64,000 nt of DNA from Bacteroidales bacterium (GCA_017459075.1 JAFUDQ010000035.1:24381-88380), one strand, 5' to 3'. Positions 26,890 to 36,474 are shown, counted from the first letter of the stretch. Notes: generated by a model from the letters alone, not told the origin. Made by a program: numbers and translations.

Positions 26890-28662
26890 ATGGCAGAAAA
26901 GGTTACAGTTAGGTTTCTGAAGGATAATTACTCCAAGCGGGAGGTGATGGTGCCGATGCGGGATGGGGTGAGGTTGTATACGGCTGTGTATGAGCCGGTG
27001 GATGGTGCAGACCCCGGGACAGGGGAGGCTGGCGTTCATCCGGTGATTATGATTCGTACGCCGTTCCCGCTGAATCCTTATGGAAAGACTTTCACTAAGG
27101 ACTTAAGGACGTACATGAACCTTTTTGCAGCAGCGCGGTACATTATTGTGTTCCAGAATGTCCGGGGCCAGTTTATGAGCGAAGGGGAATTTGAAAACGT
27201 CAGGCCATTCGTCTCTGGCAAGACTCCAGGCCAGATTAGCGGAAGTGAACCAGGCCCGGTAGATGAGGCAACAGATACGTACGATACTATAGAATGGTTG
27301 CTGGCCAATTGCCGCACTAACGGAAAAGTTGGCGTAAAAGGCATGTCTTACCCCGGCTTTTATGCGACGATGGCTTCTCTTAGCGGTCATCCTGCACTTA
27401 AAGCCGTCTCTCCTCAAGCCCCTGTAACAGACTGGTTTATGGGCGACGATGCCCATATTTCTGGCATTACCCAGTTGCCGCTTTATCCTTTTGGCGCGTC
27501 ATTTTTCAAGACGCGAAAAGGCCCCGGCGGCCGCTGGCCCAAGCCTGTTGCAGACCTTCCTGAAGGCGACTTGTATGATGCCTTTATGAATGCCAGTAGA
27601 CGTCCGATGGCAAGCCTTAAGGACAAACTGCCTTTTGTAGATGAAATGCTTAGTCACCCTGACTACGATGACTTCTGGCAGCAGCGCAATGCAGCATCGG
27701 CTTTAAAACCGCAAAATTTGCCCGGTGGCAAATTCCCGGCCTTTCTCATAGTAGCAGGATTTTATGACGCTGAAGATTGCTACGGCCCCTTTGAAGTTTA
27801 CGGTAAGCTAAGGGCTCAAGCACCTGATACAGAAGTATTTCTGTGCGCTGGCCCCTGGTATCACGGAGCATGGAAAAAGTCCTGGTACAGGAACATCGGC
27901 GATGTATGGTTCACCCCTTGGTCCGCCGAATACTTCCGTGAGCAGGTGGAATTCCCTTTCTTCGAGCATTACCTGAATGGCAAACCTTCGTTGCCGGCAA
28001 AAGTTAACATTCTCCCTTCCGGGGAGACAATGCCTGATGCCGATGCTGCCGGGAGCCGGGCCCGTGGTAAATCATCTATTATCAACGCCCGCCCGGACTG
28101 GATGAGGATGGAACAGTGGCCTCCGGTAGGAAGAGGAGTGGAAATTACGCTGCCTTCCGGCTCAATTATTTCAAATCCTTTGCGCGCAGTCCCTTATACA
28201 GATGGCATTCTGGAATATTTCTCGCGGGAAGCCTTTGTGGCAGACCAGCGTTTCGCCTCCCGCCGGCCTGATGTTTATGTCTATTCTACAGATAAACTGA
28301 AGGAGCCTTTGAAGGTGTACGGAAAGGTAACTGTGAACCTATCCATGACTGTAGACCAGCCGGATGCCGATATTATTGTCAAGCTTATTGACGTTCGCCC
28401 GGACGGTTATCAGCTTCCTGTCAGAATCGGCGCAAAGCCTTTAAGATACCGTAACTCGTTCAGCGCTCCTGAACCGGCAGAACCCGGAAAGGAATATCAG
28501 CTTACCGTCGAACTGACAGATATCGCCCATCATTTCATGCCCGGCCACAGGCTGATGCTCCAGATTCAGGGTACGATGTTCCCTCTGCTGGAACTTCCTG
28601 CCATAAAAGCCCCTGTGGAAATTTCAATCAATGAAGGAATAATAAGAATGACGGCCGTGTAG
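26890..28662 (+). CDS. CocE/NonD family hydrolase (S15 peptidase-like)
   Basis: A 590-residue alpha/beta hydrolase. The N-terminus shows VMVPMRDGVRLYTAVYEP, followed by MIRTPFPLNPYGK and the nucleophile in VGVKGMSYPGFYATM. DAEDCYGPFEVYG and GPWYHGAWKK supply the acid and His regions. A C-terminal jelly-roll (VKLIDVRPDGY, FSAPEPAEPGKEYQLTV) is typical of the X-Pro dipeptidyl-peptidase/cocaine esterase group. No signal peptide is seen, so it looks cytoplasmic, unlike many relatives. The ATG at 26890 is chosen; the longer frame from 26785 runs through palindromic element A2. The substrate (acyl ester or peptide) is unknown. Confidence 0.85.
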   Translation: MAEKVTVRFLKDNYSKREVMVPMRDGVRLYTAVYEPVDGADPGTGEAGVHPVIMIRTPFPLNPYGKTFTKDLRTYMNLFAAARYIIVFQNVRGQFMSEGEFENVRPFVSGKTPGQISGSEPGPVDEATDTYDTIEWLLANCRTNGKVGVKGMSYPGFYATMASLSGHPALKAVSPQAPVTDWFMGDDAHISGITQLPLYPFGASFFKTRKGPGGRWPKPVADLPEGDLYDAFMNASRRPMASLKDKLPFVDEMLSHPDYDDFWQQRNAASALKPQNLPGGKFPAFLIVAGFYDAEDCYGPFEVYGKLRAQAPDTEVFLCAGPWYHGAWKKSWYRNIGDVWFTPWSAEYFREQVEFPFFEHYLNGKPSLPAKVNILPSGETMPDADAAGSRARGKSSIINARPDWMRMEQWPPVGRGVEITLPSGSIISNPLRAVPYTDGILEYFSREAFVADQRFASRRPDVYVYSTDKLKEPLKVYGKVTVNLSMTVDQPDADIIVKLIDVRPDGYQLPVRIGAKPLRYRNSFSAPEPAEPGKEYQLTVELTDIAHHFMPGHRLMLQIQGTMFPLLELPAIKAPVEISINEGIIRMTAV

Positions 28663-28679
28663 CCGTCATTCTTATTATT
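28638..28679. terminator. Perfect bidirectional terminator between the CocE-like gene and glnS
   Basis: Bases 28638-28655 and 28662-28679 are perfect 18-base inverted repeats around a 6-base loop, with T/A-rich ends serving both strands. The left arm encodes the end of the hydrolase and the right arm covers the glnS stop codon. Confidence 0.8.
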
Positions 28680-30348
28680 CAACTTTGTAGGAGTCCTTGA
28701 GGGCTACTGTCTTGTTGAAGACTGGATGTTCAGGAGTGCTGTCCTTGTCTTTGAAGTAGTAACCTGTACGCTCAAACTGAACGGCAATTCCGGAGTTGTC
28801 GTCAATAAGGGCAGGCTCGGCCCAACCCTTGCCCATAATAAGGGACTCCGGATTCAGGAAGTCCTTGTAATCCTTGTCCTCAGGAACCTGGGACATATCG
28901 GCAAGAGTGAAGAGACGGTCGTAGTTGCGGAGCTCAATCTCTTTTGCGAAAGCAGTTGATACCCAGTGAATTGTGCCCTTAACGGAACGCCACTGTGAAG
29001 GGTCTCCTCCGGGACGGGTGGTAGGATCGTAGGTGCACTTGAGCTCAACTACGTTACCATCGGCATCCTTGATAACCTCATTGCACTTGATGATGTAGGT
29101 GTATTTGAGGCGGACCTCACCGTCAGGTTTCAGGCGGAAGAACTTCTTGGGAGCATCCTCCATGAAGTCTGCCTTCTCTATGAGAAGCTCTCCGGTGAAG
29201 GGAACCTTGCGGGTTGCACCCTCAGGCTCTGCGGGGTTAAGAGGGCAGTCGAACCACTCAACCTTGCCTTCAGGCCAGTTTGTAATTGTAACCTTAACAG
29301 GCTCCTGAACAACCATATAGCGGTTGCTGCTGGCGTTAAGGTCCTGTCTTACACACCATTCCAGAAGCTGGATGTCCATGAGCTGGTCACGCTTGGAAAC
29401 ACCAATCTTGTCACAGAACATCTTCAGGGCCTCGGCAGTATAACCGCGCCTGCGAACTCCGCAAAGCGTAGGCATGCGAGGGTCATCCCAACCGGAAACA
29501 ATCTGCTTCTGAACCAGTTCAAGCAGCTTGCGCTTGCTCATAAGGGTATAGGTGAGGTTCAGGCGGGCAAACTCGTACTGATGGCTGGGATAGATGCCAA
29601 GAGTCTCAATGAACCAGTCGTACAGGGGACGGTGAACATCGAACTCAAGTGTGCAGATGGAATGGGTGATATGCTCTATGGAGTCACACTGGCCGTGGGT
29701 GTAATCGTACATGGGATAAATGCACCATTTGTCACCTGTGCGGTGGTGTGAGGCATGTTTGATCCTGTAAAGAAGAGGGTCACGGAACATCATGTTGGGA
29801 TGAGCCATGTCTATCTTTGCACGAAGGACCTTTTCACCATCGGCATATTTTCCGTCACGCATCTCCCTGAAAAGGCGAAGATTCTCTTCAACGCTGCGGT
29901 TCCTGTAAGGAGAGTCTGTTCCGGGAGTGTCGATGGTTCCGCGGCCTGCACGGATTTCTTCCTGGGTCTGATCGTCTACGTAAGCCAGTCCGCGCTGGAT
30001 AAGGTCTTCCGCCCACTGGTAGAGCTGGTCGAAGTAATCTGATGCATAGAGTTCCTTATCCCATTGGAAGCCAAGCCATTTGATATCTTCTTTGATGGAG
30101 TCTACATACTCCACATCTTCTTTGACAGGGTTGGTGTCATCGTAGCGGAGGTTGGTCTTGCCGCCGTATTTCTGTGCCAGACCGAAGTTAAGGCAGATAC
30201 TTTTGGCATGGCCAAGGTGAAGATAACCGTTAGGCTCCGGAGGGAAACGTGTCATGATGCTGTCCATTTTCCCTTCTGCGAGGTCTTTCTCAATGATTTC
30301 TTCAAGGAAATTCAGTTTCCTGGTTTCGTTATTGACGTTCTCTTCCAT
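28675..30348 (-). CDS. glnS: Glutamine--tRNA ligase
   Basis: A class I synthetase of 557 residues. The ATP motifs are PPEPNGYLHLGHAKSI (HIGH, about residues 41-56) and TLMSKRKLL (KMSKS class). The N-terminal SIMTRFPPEPNGYL, the LRYDDTNPVKEDVEY segment and the C-terminal anticodon-binding beta barrels (MEDAPKKFFRLKPDGEVRL) identify GlnRS rather than GluRS. Its presence means Gln-tRNA can be charged directly. A -7 box TATATTTG (complement of 30371-30378) lies 22 bases upstream. Confidence 0.95.
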   Translation of the reverse strand: MEENVNNETRKLNFLEEIIEKDLAEGKMDSIMTRFPPEPNGYLHLGHAKSICLNFGLAQKYGGKTNLRYDDTNPVKEDVEYVDSIKEDIKWLGFQWDKELYASDYFDQLYQWAEDLIQRGLAYVDDQTQEEIRAGRGTIDTPGTDSPYRNRSVEENLRLFREMRDGKYADGEKVLRAKIDMAHPNMMFRDPLLYRIKHASHHRTGDKWCIYPMYDYTHGQCDSIEHITHSICTLEFDVHRPLYDWFIETLGIYPSHQYEFARLNLTYTLMSKRKLLELVQKQIVSGWDDPRMPTLCGVRRRGYTAEALKMFCDKIGVSKRDQLMDIQLLEWCVRQDLNASSNRYMVVQEPVKVTITNWPEGKVEWFDCPLNPAEPEGATRKVPFTGELLIEKADFMEDAPKKFFRLKPDGEVRLKYTYIIKCNEVIKDADGNVVELKCTYDPTTRPGGDPSQWRSVKGTIHWVSTAFAKEIELRNYDRLFTLADMSQVPEDKDYKDFLNPESLIMGKGWAEPALIDDNSGIAVQFERTGYYFKDKDSTPEHPVFNKTVALKDSYKVE

Positions 30349-30461
30349 ATTTATAATTCATTTTATCCGTCAAATATAGCAATAATTTGTCACACATAGG
30401 CCTGTATATACGCTATTATTTTTATTGTATCGTTTCAATAGCTAAAAAATAAACATGTGTT

Positions 30462-30491
30462 TTGCGATTTAAAATGAATGTGCTATATTTG
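30462..30491 (+). promoter_or_regulatory. Promoter of the serine palmitoyltransferase gene
   Basis: TTG (30462-30464), 19 bases, then TATATTTG (30484-30491), ending 22 bases before ATG 30514. Confidence 0.72.
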
Positions 30492-30513
30492 CATGTTACT
30501 AAGACCATAGATT

Positions 30514-31704
30514 ATGAACCTTTTAGAAGAAAGATTAGCGAAATATACTCTTCCCCAGAAAATGATGCAGAAGGGTATATATCCTTATTTCAGGGAGATT
30601 GAGAGCAAGCAGGGCACAGAGGTAGAGATGGAAGGCCATCCTGTCCTTATGTTCGGCTCCAACGCTTATACCGGCCTTACCGGTGATGAGCGTGTAATTG
30701 AAGCCGGCATCAAGGCTATGCGTCAATACGGCTCCGGTTGCGCTGGTTCCCGTTTTTTGAACGGAACCCTTGATATACATGTCAAGCTTGAGAAAGAACT
30801 CGCTGCTTTTGTAGGAAAAGACGAGGCTTTGTGCTTCGCTACTGGTTTCACGGTTAATTCAGGTGTGATTCCCCAGCTTCTTACAAAGGATGACTATATT
30901 ATCTGTGATGACAGGGACCATGCTTCAATAGTTGACGGCCGCAGGCTTTCATTCGCCAAGGCCCTCCATTATAAGCATAATGACATGGCAGACCTTGAGC
31001 GTACGCTCAGCAAACTTCCGGACGATGCTGTCAAGTTTATCGTAGTTGACGGTGTATTCTCCATGGAAGGAGACCTTGCCAAGCTTCCTGAAATCGTAGA
31101 CTTCAAGAAGAAATTCAAGAACGTAGTCGTCATGGTGGATGAAGCTCACGGACTTGGCGTATTCGGCAAGCAGGGACGCGGTGTATGCAACCACTTCGGC
31201 CTTACAGACCAGGTAGACCTTATAATGGGTACCTTCAGCAAGTCTCTCGCATCCATCGGCGGTTTCATCGCAGCCAACAGCGTAATTATCAATTATTTGC
31301 GTCATACAGCAAGAACTTACATCTTCAGCGCGTCATGTACTCCCGCAGCAACAGCCAGCGCACTTGAGGCCCTTCATATCATCCAGAATGAGCCTGAGCG
31401 CATAGAGGCATTGTGGAAGGTTACCAACTACGCCCTAAGCCGTTTCCGTGAGGCCGGCTTCGAGATTGGAGATACAGAGAGCCCTATCATTCCTCTTTAT
31501 GTAAGGGATTTGGAGAAGACCTTCATTGTAACCGCAGAGGCATTCAAGAATGGAGTGTTCATCAATTCAGTAATACCTCCGGCATGCGCTCCTCAGGATA
31601 CTCTGGTTCGCTTCGCCCTCATGGCAACCCATACCAATGAGCAGGTAGACAGGGCGGTAGCAATCCTGACGAAGATTTTCAAAGAGCAGGGTATCATCAA
31701 ATAG
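30514..31704 (+). CDS. spt: Serine palmitoyltransferase-type PLP enzyme
   Basis: A 396-residue alpha-oxoamine synthase (fold type I) condensing an acyl-CoA with an amino acid. The PLP lysine is Lys243 in MGTFSKSLASIGGF. Other signatures are GSNAYTGLTGDERV, YGSGCAGSRFLNGTLDIH, DDRDHASIVDGRRLS, VDGVFSMEGDLAKLP and VDEAHGLGVFGKQGRG. The N-terminus LPQKMMQKGIYPYFREIES resembles Bacteroides Spt, which starts sphingolipid synthesis from serine and palmitoyl-CoA. The ALAS, BioF and Kbl relatives are the alternatives; no biotin, haem or threonine genes adjoin it. Confidence 0.85.
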   Translation: MNLLEERLAKYTLPQKMMQKGIYPYFREIESKQGTEVEMEGHPVLMFGSNAYTGLTGDERVIEAGIKAMRQYGSGCAGSRFLNGTLDIHVKLEKELAAFVGKDEALCFATGFTVNSGVIPQLLTKDDYIICDDRDHASIVDGRRLSFAKALHYKHNDMADLERTLSKLPDDAVKFIVVDGVFSMEGDLAKLPEIVDFKKKFKNVVVMVDEAHGLGVFGKQGRGVCNHFGLTDQVDLIMGTFSKSLASIGGFIAANSVIINYLRHTARTYIFSASCTPAATASALEALHIIQNEPERIEALWKVTNYALSRFREAGFEIGDTESPIIPLYVRDLEKTFIVTAEAFKNGVFINSVIPPACAPQDTLVRFALMATHTNEQVDRAVAILTKIFKEQGIIK

Positions 31705-31773
31705 TTGAAGATTTTCTTTGTTTATTACCGGAACTCGGATACTCCCTGTTCCGGTTTTAGCATTAAAAAAGGT

Positions 31774-32664
31774 ATGCATACAGTAAAATCAATGACTGGA
31801 TACGGCAAGGCGGAAGCAATACTTTCGTCCGGCTGCAAAATGACGGTAGAGATAAGAACACTTAACGGCAAAACCGCCGATATCAACATCAAATCGCAGG
31901 CCCTTCCAAAAGAGAAGGAACTGGCAATACGTTCCCTTATAGCGCAGAGGCTGCAAAGGGGAACCATCGACGTATATATCACCCTTGAGCAGCAGCCGGA
32001 TAAGCTTGCACATCCCATCAATTCAGAACTGCTGGCCTCTTATCTCGGGCAGCTAAGGGATTTTGCCGCCAAAGAGGAGATTGACCTTCAGCAGAATGAT
32101 GGCCTTATCCTGTCTTCGCTTCTTCGTCTGCCGGATGTCCTTGATTCAAGGAAGGCTGAACTTGTGACGGAGGAGGACTATCCTCTGATTGATGAAGTTT
32201 TTGACAAGGCTCTTTCTGCCGTAGAGGCTTACCGTGACAGGGAAGGTGCCGTCCTTGATGCTGATATCCGCAGCCGTATTGCCAATATACTGGCTCTTTA
32301 CGAGCAGGTGGAAGGCTTTGAGCAGGAGCGTATAGAAGCTGTTCGCACCAAGCTAAAGCATAACTTGGATGAACTTGAGCAAAAAGTTGACCCTCAGCGT
32401 TTTGAGCAGGAAATGATTTTCTATTTAGAGAAGCTTGACATCAATGAGGAAAAGGTTCGCCTGCGCCAGCATTGCAAGTATTTCCTGGAGACTATGGAAG
32501 GGGAGGTCTATCCTGGCAAGAAACTTGGATTCATCATTCAGGAAATCGGCCGTGAAATTAATACCACAGGCTCAAAAGCAAATCATTCAGGCATCCAGAA
32601 GTGCGTCGTCAAAATGAAGGATGAACTGGAAAAGATGCGCGAACAGAGCATGAATGTTCTTTAG
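31774..32664 (+). CDS. YicC/YloC family endoribonuclease
   Basis: A 296-residue cytoplasmic protein beginning MHTVKSMTGYGKAEA, the family signature. It continues with EIRTLNGKTADINIKS, a central coiled region (EGFEQERIEAVRTKLKHN) and the C-terminal catalytic block GKKLGFIIQEIGREINTTG followed by KANHSGIQKCVVKMKDELEKMREQ. YicC proteins are metal-dependent RNases acting on structured RNA. The ATG at 31774 is chosen over 31705 because the family begins at MxxSMTG. It lies 69 bases after the Spt gene, probably in the same transcript. Confidence 0.9.
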   Translation: MHTVKSMTGYGKAEAILSSGCKMTVEIRTLNGKTADINIKSQALPKEKELAIRSLIAQRLQRGTIDVYITLEQQPDKLAHPINSELLASYLGQLRDFAAKEEIDLQQNDGLILSSLLRLPDVLDSRKAELVTEEDYPLIDEVFDKALSAVEAYRDREGAVLDADIRSRIANILALYEQVEGFEQERIEAVRTKLKHNLDELEQKVDPQRFEQEMIFYLEKLDINEEKVRLRQHCKYFLETMEGEVYPGKKLGFIIQEIGREINTTGSKANHSGIQKCVVKMKDELEKMREQSMNVL

Positions 32665-32709
32665 GAGGAAAATTCTTATTATATTTGCAAAGATGCAATT
32701 CTTGTGAAT

Positions 32710-33534
32710 ATGGCAAGACTTAAGAAAATACTTGGCAAGCTTAAGCTGACGATGCGCGGTAAGATTACGATGAGCCTTACTGCGATTGCCGCTATACTGC
32801 TGGTCTCAACCATCATCTCTGTATTTGAGTACAGGGGAATGAGCAATTATGTGTCAGACCTTATTGCGGACAATATTGAAAGTATCAACGCTGCCCAGAA
32901 GCTGGCGAACGTGACAGATGCTTACAACCTCAATATCCTGGCCGTTATTGGCGATGAGGACAACAATGACCTTCCGGACTTCAACCGTTCGGAGTTCCTT
33001 GCTCACTGCGACAGCCTCAGGACCTCGCTCAGCTCCATAAACATGCAGAATCTTGCAGACTCCGTTGAGTATTCATGGAGCGCCTATATGCTTACTTCCC
33101 TTGAGCTTCCGAATGTCCTGGAAGCCGATTTCATTGATTCAAGGTCATGGTACTTTGAGCGCCTTCAGCCGGTTTACAACCGCCTTCACGGCGATATTGA
33201 TGTACTTAACACCGCCATTTACAATGAGTTGCAGCGAAACTCGGCTACTTTTGAGAGGGGCTTCTACCGCAGTATCATCCCCGGTGCCGTGGCAGTTGCC
33301 GTAGGCCTTCTTCTGGTCCTTTTGCTGCTGTTCTTCCTGTCTGTATACTACGTCACTCCAATTTATAAAATGCTGTCCTCGCTAAGGAATTACCGCTCCT
33401 TCGGGAAGGCGTATACAACTGAATTTGAAGGAGATGACCAGTTAAAGGAACTAAGTGACAATATCTCTGAGATTACCCAGGAAAACCTCCAGCTCAGGCG
33501 GCGCATCAAGATGCTTCGCAGTGACAAGTCTTAG
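32710..33534 (+). CDS. Two-helix membrane sensor-like protein without an output domain
   Basis: A 274-residue protein. TM1 is ITMSLTAIAAILLVSTIISV (about 19-38); a helical periplasmic region of about 145 residues follows, then TM2 in IPGAVAVAVGLLLVLLLLFF (about 186-206). The C-terminus is a short HAMP-like helix pair and coiled coil (ELSDNISEITQENLQLRRRI) with no kinase, GGDEF or MCP domain. The architecture is that of a receptor truncated after its signalling helix. It has its own -7 box (TATATTTG, 32680-32687) and lies 9 bases before trkH, so a link to K+ uptake or osmotic sensing is possible but unproven. Confidence 0.75.
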   Translation: MARLKKILGKLKLTMRGKITMSLTAIAAILLVSTIISVFEYRGMSNYVSDLIADNIESINAAQKLANVTDAYNLNILAVIGDEDNNDLPDFNRSEFLAHCDSLRTSLSSINMQNLADSVEYSWSAYMLTSLELPNVLEADFIDSRSWYFERLQPVYNRLHGDIDVLNTAIYNELQRNSATFERGFYRSIIPGAVAVAVGLLLVLLLLFFLSVYYVTPIYKMLSSLRNYRSFGKAYTTEFEGDDQLKELSDNISEITQENLQLRRRIKMLRSDKS

Positions 33535-33543
33535 TAATCTGAA

Positions 33544-35025
33544 ATGAACCTTAAAGTCATATCGCGCAATGTGGGCTTTGCACTTCTGGTGAGTGCATTG
33601 TTCATGTTTTTGTCTGTGATTGTTTCCCTGAAGAACGGTCACGACAGCGCTTTGGCTGCCCTTCTTATCAGTTTTACTATCACCTTCATTGCAGGTGCTT
33701 TCCCCTTTATTTTCGTAAGGCATAATGAGGTCATAACCCTTAAGGACGGCTACCTTATCATATTCCTGTCATGGATGCTGTCTTTCATCTTCGGAATGCT
33801 GCCTTACCTTTTGTGGGGCGGGCCTTTTACAGTCATAAATGCCTGGTTTGAAAGTGTTTCCGGCTTTACAACCACCGGCTCAAGCATACTTGAAAACATA
33901 GAAGCCCTCCCGGACAGCCTTCTTTTCTGGCGGTCTTCCACCCATTTCATCGGTGGTTTGGGAGTAGTTGTCTTCCTGCTTCTGATTATACCATCTTCAA
34001 GCCCTGTCAAGCTGCGTCTTGCCAATATGGAGTTATCCAAACTTTCCAAGGACGGATATATGGCCCGGGCTAACAAGACAGTGTATATTTTCACTTATGT
34101 TTACATAGGTCTTGCGGTAAGCGCCTTCCTTGCATATTGGATTGCCGGCATGAGCCCATTCGATGCCATCAATCATGCCTTCAGCGTATGCGCAACCGGC
34201 GGTTTCAGTACAAAGAACCTGTCAATCGCCGCCTTCCATTCGCCGGCAATCAATATCATCACAATTATCTTCATGATTGTCGGCTCCATCCATTTTGGCA
34301 TCATTTTCATGGTTTTCGTGACCCGGTCTTTCAAGCCGCTTAAGAACAAGGTGCTGCGATTCTATATAACCACGATTGCAGTATGTGCCTTGATAGTGGC
34401 CTTCTCCCTTAAGATTGAGGGTATTGAGAAGACTTGGGGCGATGCCTTCATGAGCGGAGTCTTCCAGGTATCGGCTTACGCCTCTACGACCGGCTTCGCA
34501 ATCAGTGACAACAGCTTGTGGCCGCTTCTGCCTTGCATTATCCTGATGTTTGTGGGTATCCAGTGCGGTATGTCCGGCTCTACCAGCGGCGGTATAAAAA
34601 GCGACCGCATGCTCTATCTGGTTAAGGCGATGTCCAGGCAGATCCGTCGTACCATCAATCCGTCATCGGTAAACAAAATAAAGGTTGGAGATAAGTTCTT
34701 CAGCGATGAAGAGGTGTTCCCGCATATCCTGTATATAACCATATTCCTGCTTTTTATAGTTATATCGATGGTGCTGTGCCTTATCTTCGGTACAAATAAT
34801 TATAATGCACTTTCCGGCACCATCGCATCGCTTGCGAATGTGGGACTGGCTCTTGGAGAAATCGGCTCTGCGGGCAATTATAATTGCGAGCCATCGATGG
34901 TGAAGTTTATCTATACTCTTGATATGTTGCTCGGGCGACTGGAGATTTATCCCGTGATAGCCGCCCTCTCTATACTTTTGAAAAGAAACAAGAAGTTCGT
35001 CCGCAAGGCCGATGCTGATAATTAA
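33544..35025 (+). CDS. trkH: TrkH/KtrB family potassium uptake protein
   Basis: A 493-residue inner-membrane channel subunit with four M1-P-M2 repeats. The four filter-loop glycine segments can be seen: SGFTTTGSS near residue 112, CATGGFSTKN near 219, YASTTGFAISD near 318 and SGSTSGGIKSDR near 345. Trk/Ktr systems need a cytosolic RCK partner (TrkA/KtrA), which is not adjacent. The stop overlaps the helicase start by one base. The gene follows the sensor-like protein. Confidence 0.92.
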   Translation: MNLKVISRNVGFALLVSALFMFLSVIVSLKNGHDSALAALLISFTITFIAGAFPFIFVRHNEVITLKDGYLIIFLSWMLSFIFGMLPYLLWGGPFTVINAWFESVSGFTTTGSSILENIEALPDSLLFWRSSTHFIGGLGVVVFLLLIIPSSSPVKLRLANMELSKLSKDGYMARANKTVYIFTYVYIGLAVSAFLAYWIAGMSPFDAINHAFSVCATGGFSTKNLSIAAFHSPAINIITIIFMIVGSIHFGIIFMVFVTRSFKPLKNKVLRFYITTIAVCALIVAFSLKIEGIEKTWGDAFMSGVFQVSAYASTTGFAISDNSLWPLLPCIILMFVGIQCGMSGSTSGGIKSDRMLYLVKAMSRQIRRTINPSSVNKIKVGDKFFSDEEVFPHILYITIFLLFIVISMVLCLIFGTNNYNALSGTIASLANVGLALGEIGSAGNYNCEPSMVKFIYTLDMLLGRLEIYPVIAALSILLKRNKKFVRKADADN

Positions 35026-36467
35026 TGCGGCGTATGATAAGCAGGTCGGAGCAGTTGTATAATGGTTTTCTGGATAATCTTGGCTTCGCTCCTACGGCTT
35101 GCCAAGACCGTTGTCTTGGGCAGATTGCGGGTTTTGTGACAAGTGACGACAGTGATATAATGGTGCTGTCAGGTTTTGCCGGAACCGGAAAGACCACCAT
35201 GCTTGCCGCTGTTGTAAAAACCCTTGAGGCATTCCATACAAAGTATGTGCTCCTGGCTCCTACAGGCCGCGCTGCAAAAGTTATAGCTAATTATTCAGGA
35301 CGTCAGGCTTTCACAATTCACAAGCATATTTACAGGCAGAAATCCGTCGGGGACAACGGCCTGGGCTTGTTTTCCATCTCACCCAACAAGGCTGTCCGCA
35401 CCCTTTTTATTGTGGATGAGGCTTCCTTGATAGGTGGAGCGCAGGGCGATGGTAGCAATATGTTCGGCACCGGGGATCTTCTGTCTGATTTGATTGGATT
35501 TGTGCGTTCCGGTGCCGTTTGCAAACTCCTTCTGGTTGGTGACAAGGCGCAGCTGCCGCCCGTCGGACTGGATGACAGTCCTGCTTTGAATGAGGCTGTG
35601 ATGGCCGGCTTCGGAGGTACAGAGTTCGCCTCTATGACAACGGTTGTACGCCAGAGTGCAGAGTCCGGCATCCTTGCAAATGCTACAAGGTTGCGTGAGG
35701 TTTTGTTTGAGGAGGGGGCTTATTCCCTTCCAATGTCGGAACTTAATCTTTCCACCAGGCATTTTACTGATATTGAGCGTATTACGGGGGGAGATTTGCT
35801 GGATGTGCTGTATGATGCCTATGGCCGTTACGGCGATGGTGAGACTATGGTTCTGTGCCGCTCGAACAAAATGGCGAATAGGTATAACGCCGGTATCAGG
35901 GCGAAGATTCAGTATAAGGAGGAGGATTTGGTGAAGGGCGATAAGCTGATGGTTGTAAAGAATTGCTATCAGCTCCCGGAAAGGGTGCAGAATATCGGTT
36001 TCATTGCCAATGGCGATGTCGCTGATTTGCTTAAGATTGGGCGTTATGAAGAGAGGTATGGGCTTCATTTTGCTACCGCCCGCTTGTCTTTCCCGGATTA
36101 TGACGGGGAGGAAATGTCGGTTAAGGTTTGCCTGGATGCCCTTTCTTCAGAGACTCCGGCCCTTACTTATGAGCAGCAGAATGCTTTGTATTCCGGGGTT
36201 AATGAGGATTACGCTCATATTACTTCCAAGAGAAAGCGTTATGAGGCAGTGAAGGAAGACTCTTATTTCAGCGCATTGCAGATTAAGTATGCCTATGCCC
36301 TTACCTGCCATAAGGCCCAGGGCGGGCAGTGGAAGTGTGTTTTTATTGATAATCCTTTTTGGCAGGATGTTCTTGACCGGGACCAGCTCAGGTGGCTTTA
36401 CACGGCGCTTACAAGGGCTACTGAAAAGGTTTATCTTGTTAATTTCAATGATAAGTGTTTCAAATAG
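35025..36467 (+). CDS. RecD-like superfamily 1 DNA helicase
   Basis: A 480-residue SF1B helicase. Walker A is in LSGFAGTGKTTMLAAV near residue 49, LLAPTGRAAKVIA is motif Ia, and FIVDEASLIGG is Walker B. VGDKAQLPPVG is motif III, and the C-terminal UvrD_C_2 domain shows YALTCHKAQGGQWKCVFID and LYTALTRATEKV. There are no RecB or RecC genes nearby and no N-terminal RecD2 extension, so it is a short stand-alone RecD-like helicase as found in Bacteroidales. A DNA repair or replication-restart role is inferred. The start at 35025 overlaps trkH; ATG 35034 is an alternative. Confidence 0.88.
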   Translation: MRRMISRSEQLYNGFLDNLGFAPTACQDRCLGQIAGFVTSDDSDIMVLSGFAGTGKTTMLAAVVKTLEAFHTKYVLLAPTGRAAKVIANYSGRQAFTIHKHIYRQKSVGDNGLGLFSISPNKAVRTLFIVDEASLIGGAQGDGSNMFGTGDLLSDLIGFVRSGAVCKLLLVGDKAQLPPVGLDDSPALNEAVMAGFGGTEFASMTTVVRQSAESGILANATRLREVLFEEGAYSLPMSELNLSTRHFTDIERITGGDLLDVLYDAYGRYGDGETMVLCRSNKMANRYNAGIRAKIQYKEEDLVKGDKLMVVKNCYQLPERVQNIGFIANGDVADLLKIGRYEERYGLHFATARLSFPDYDGEEMSVKVCLDALSSETPALTYEQQNALYSGVNEDYAHITSKRKRYEAVKEDSYFSALQIKYAYALTCHKAQGGQWKCVFIDNPFWQDVLDRDQLRWLYTALTRATEKVYLVNFNDKCFK

Positions 36468-36474
36468 CATATCT

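Noticed and set aside
36289-36474. Longer start for the first S9 peptidase
   Set aside because: It overlaps the helicase gene by 179 bases and would hide the signal peptide that begins at 36475.
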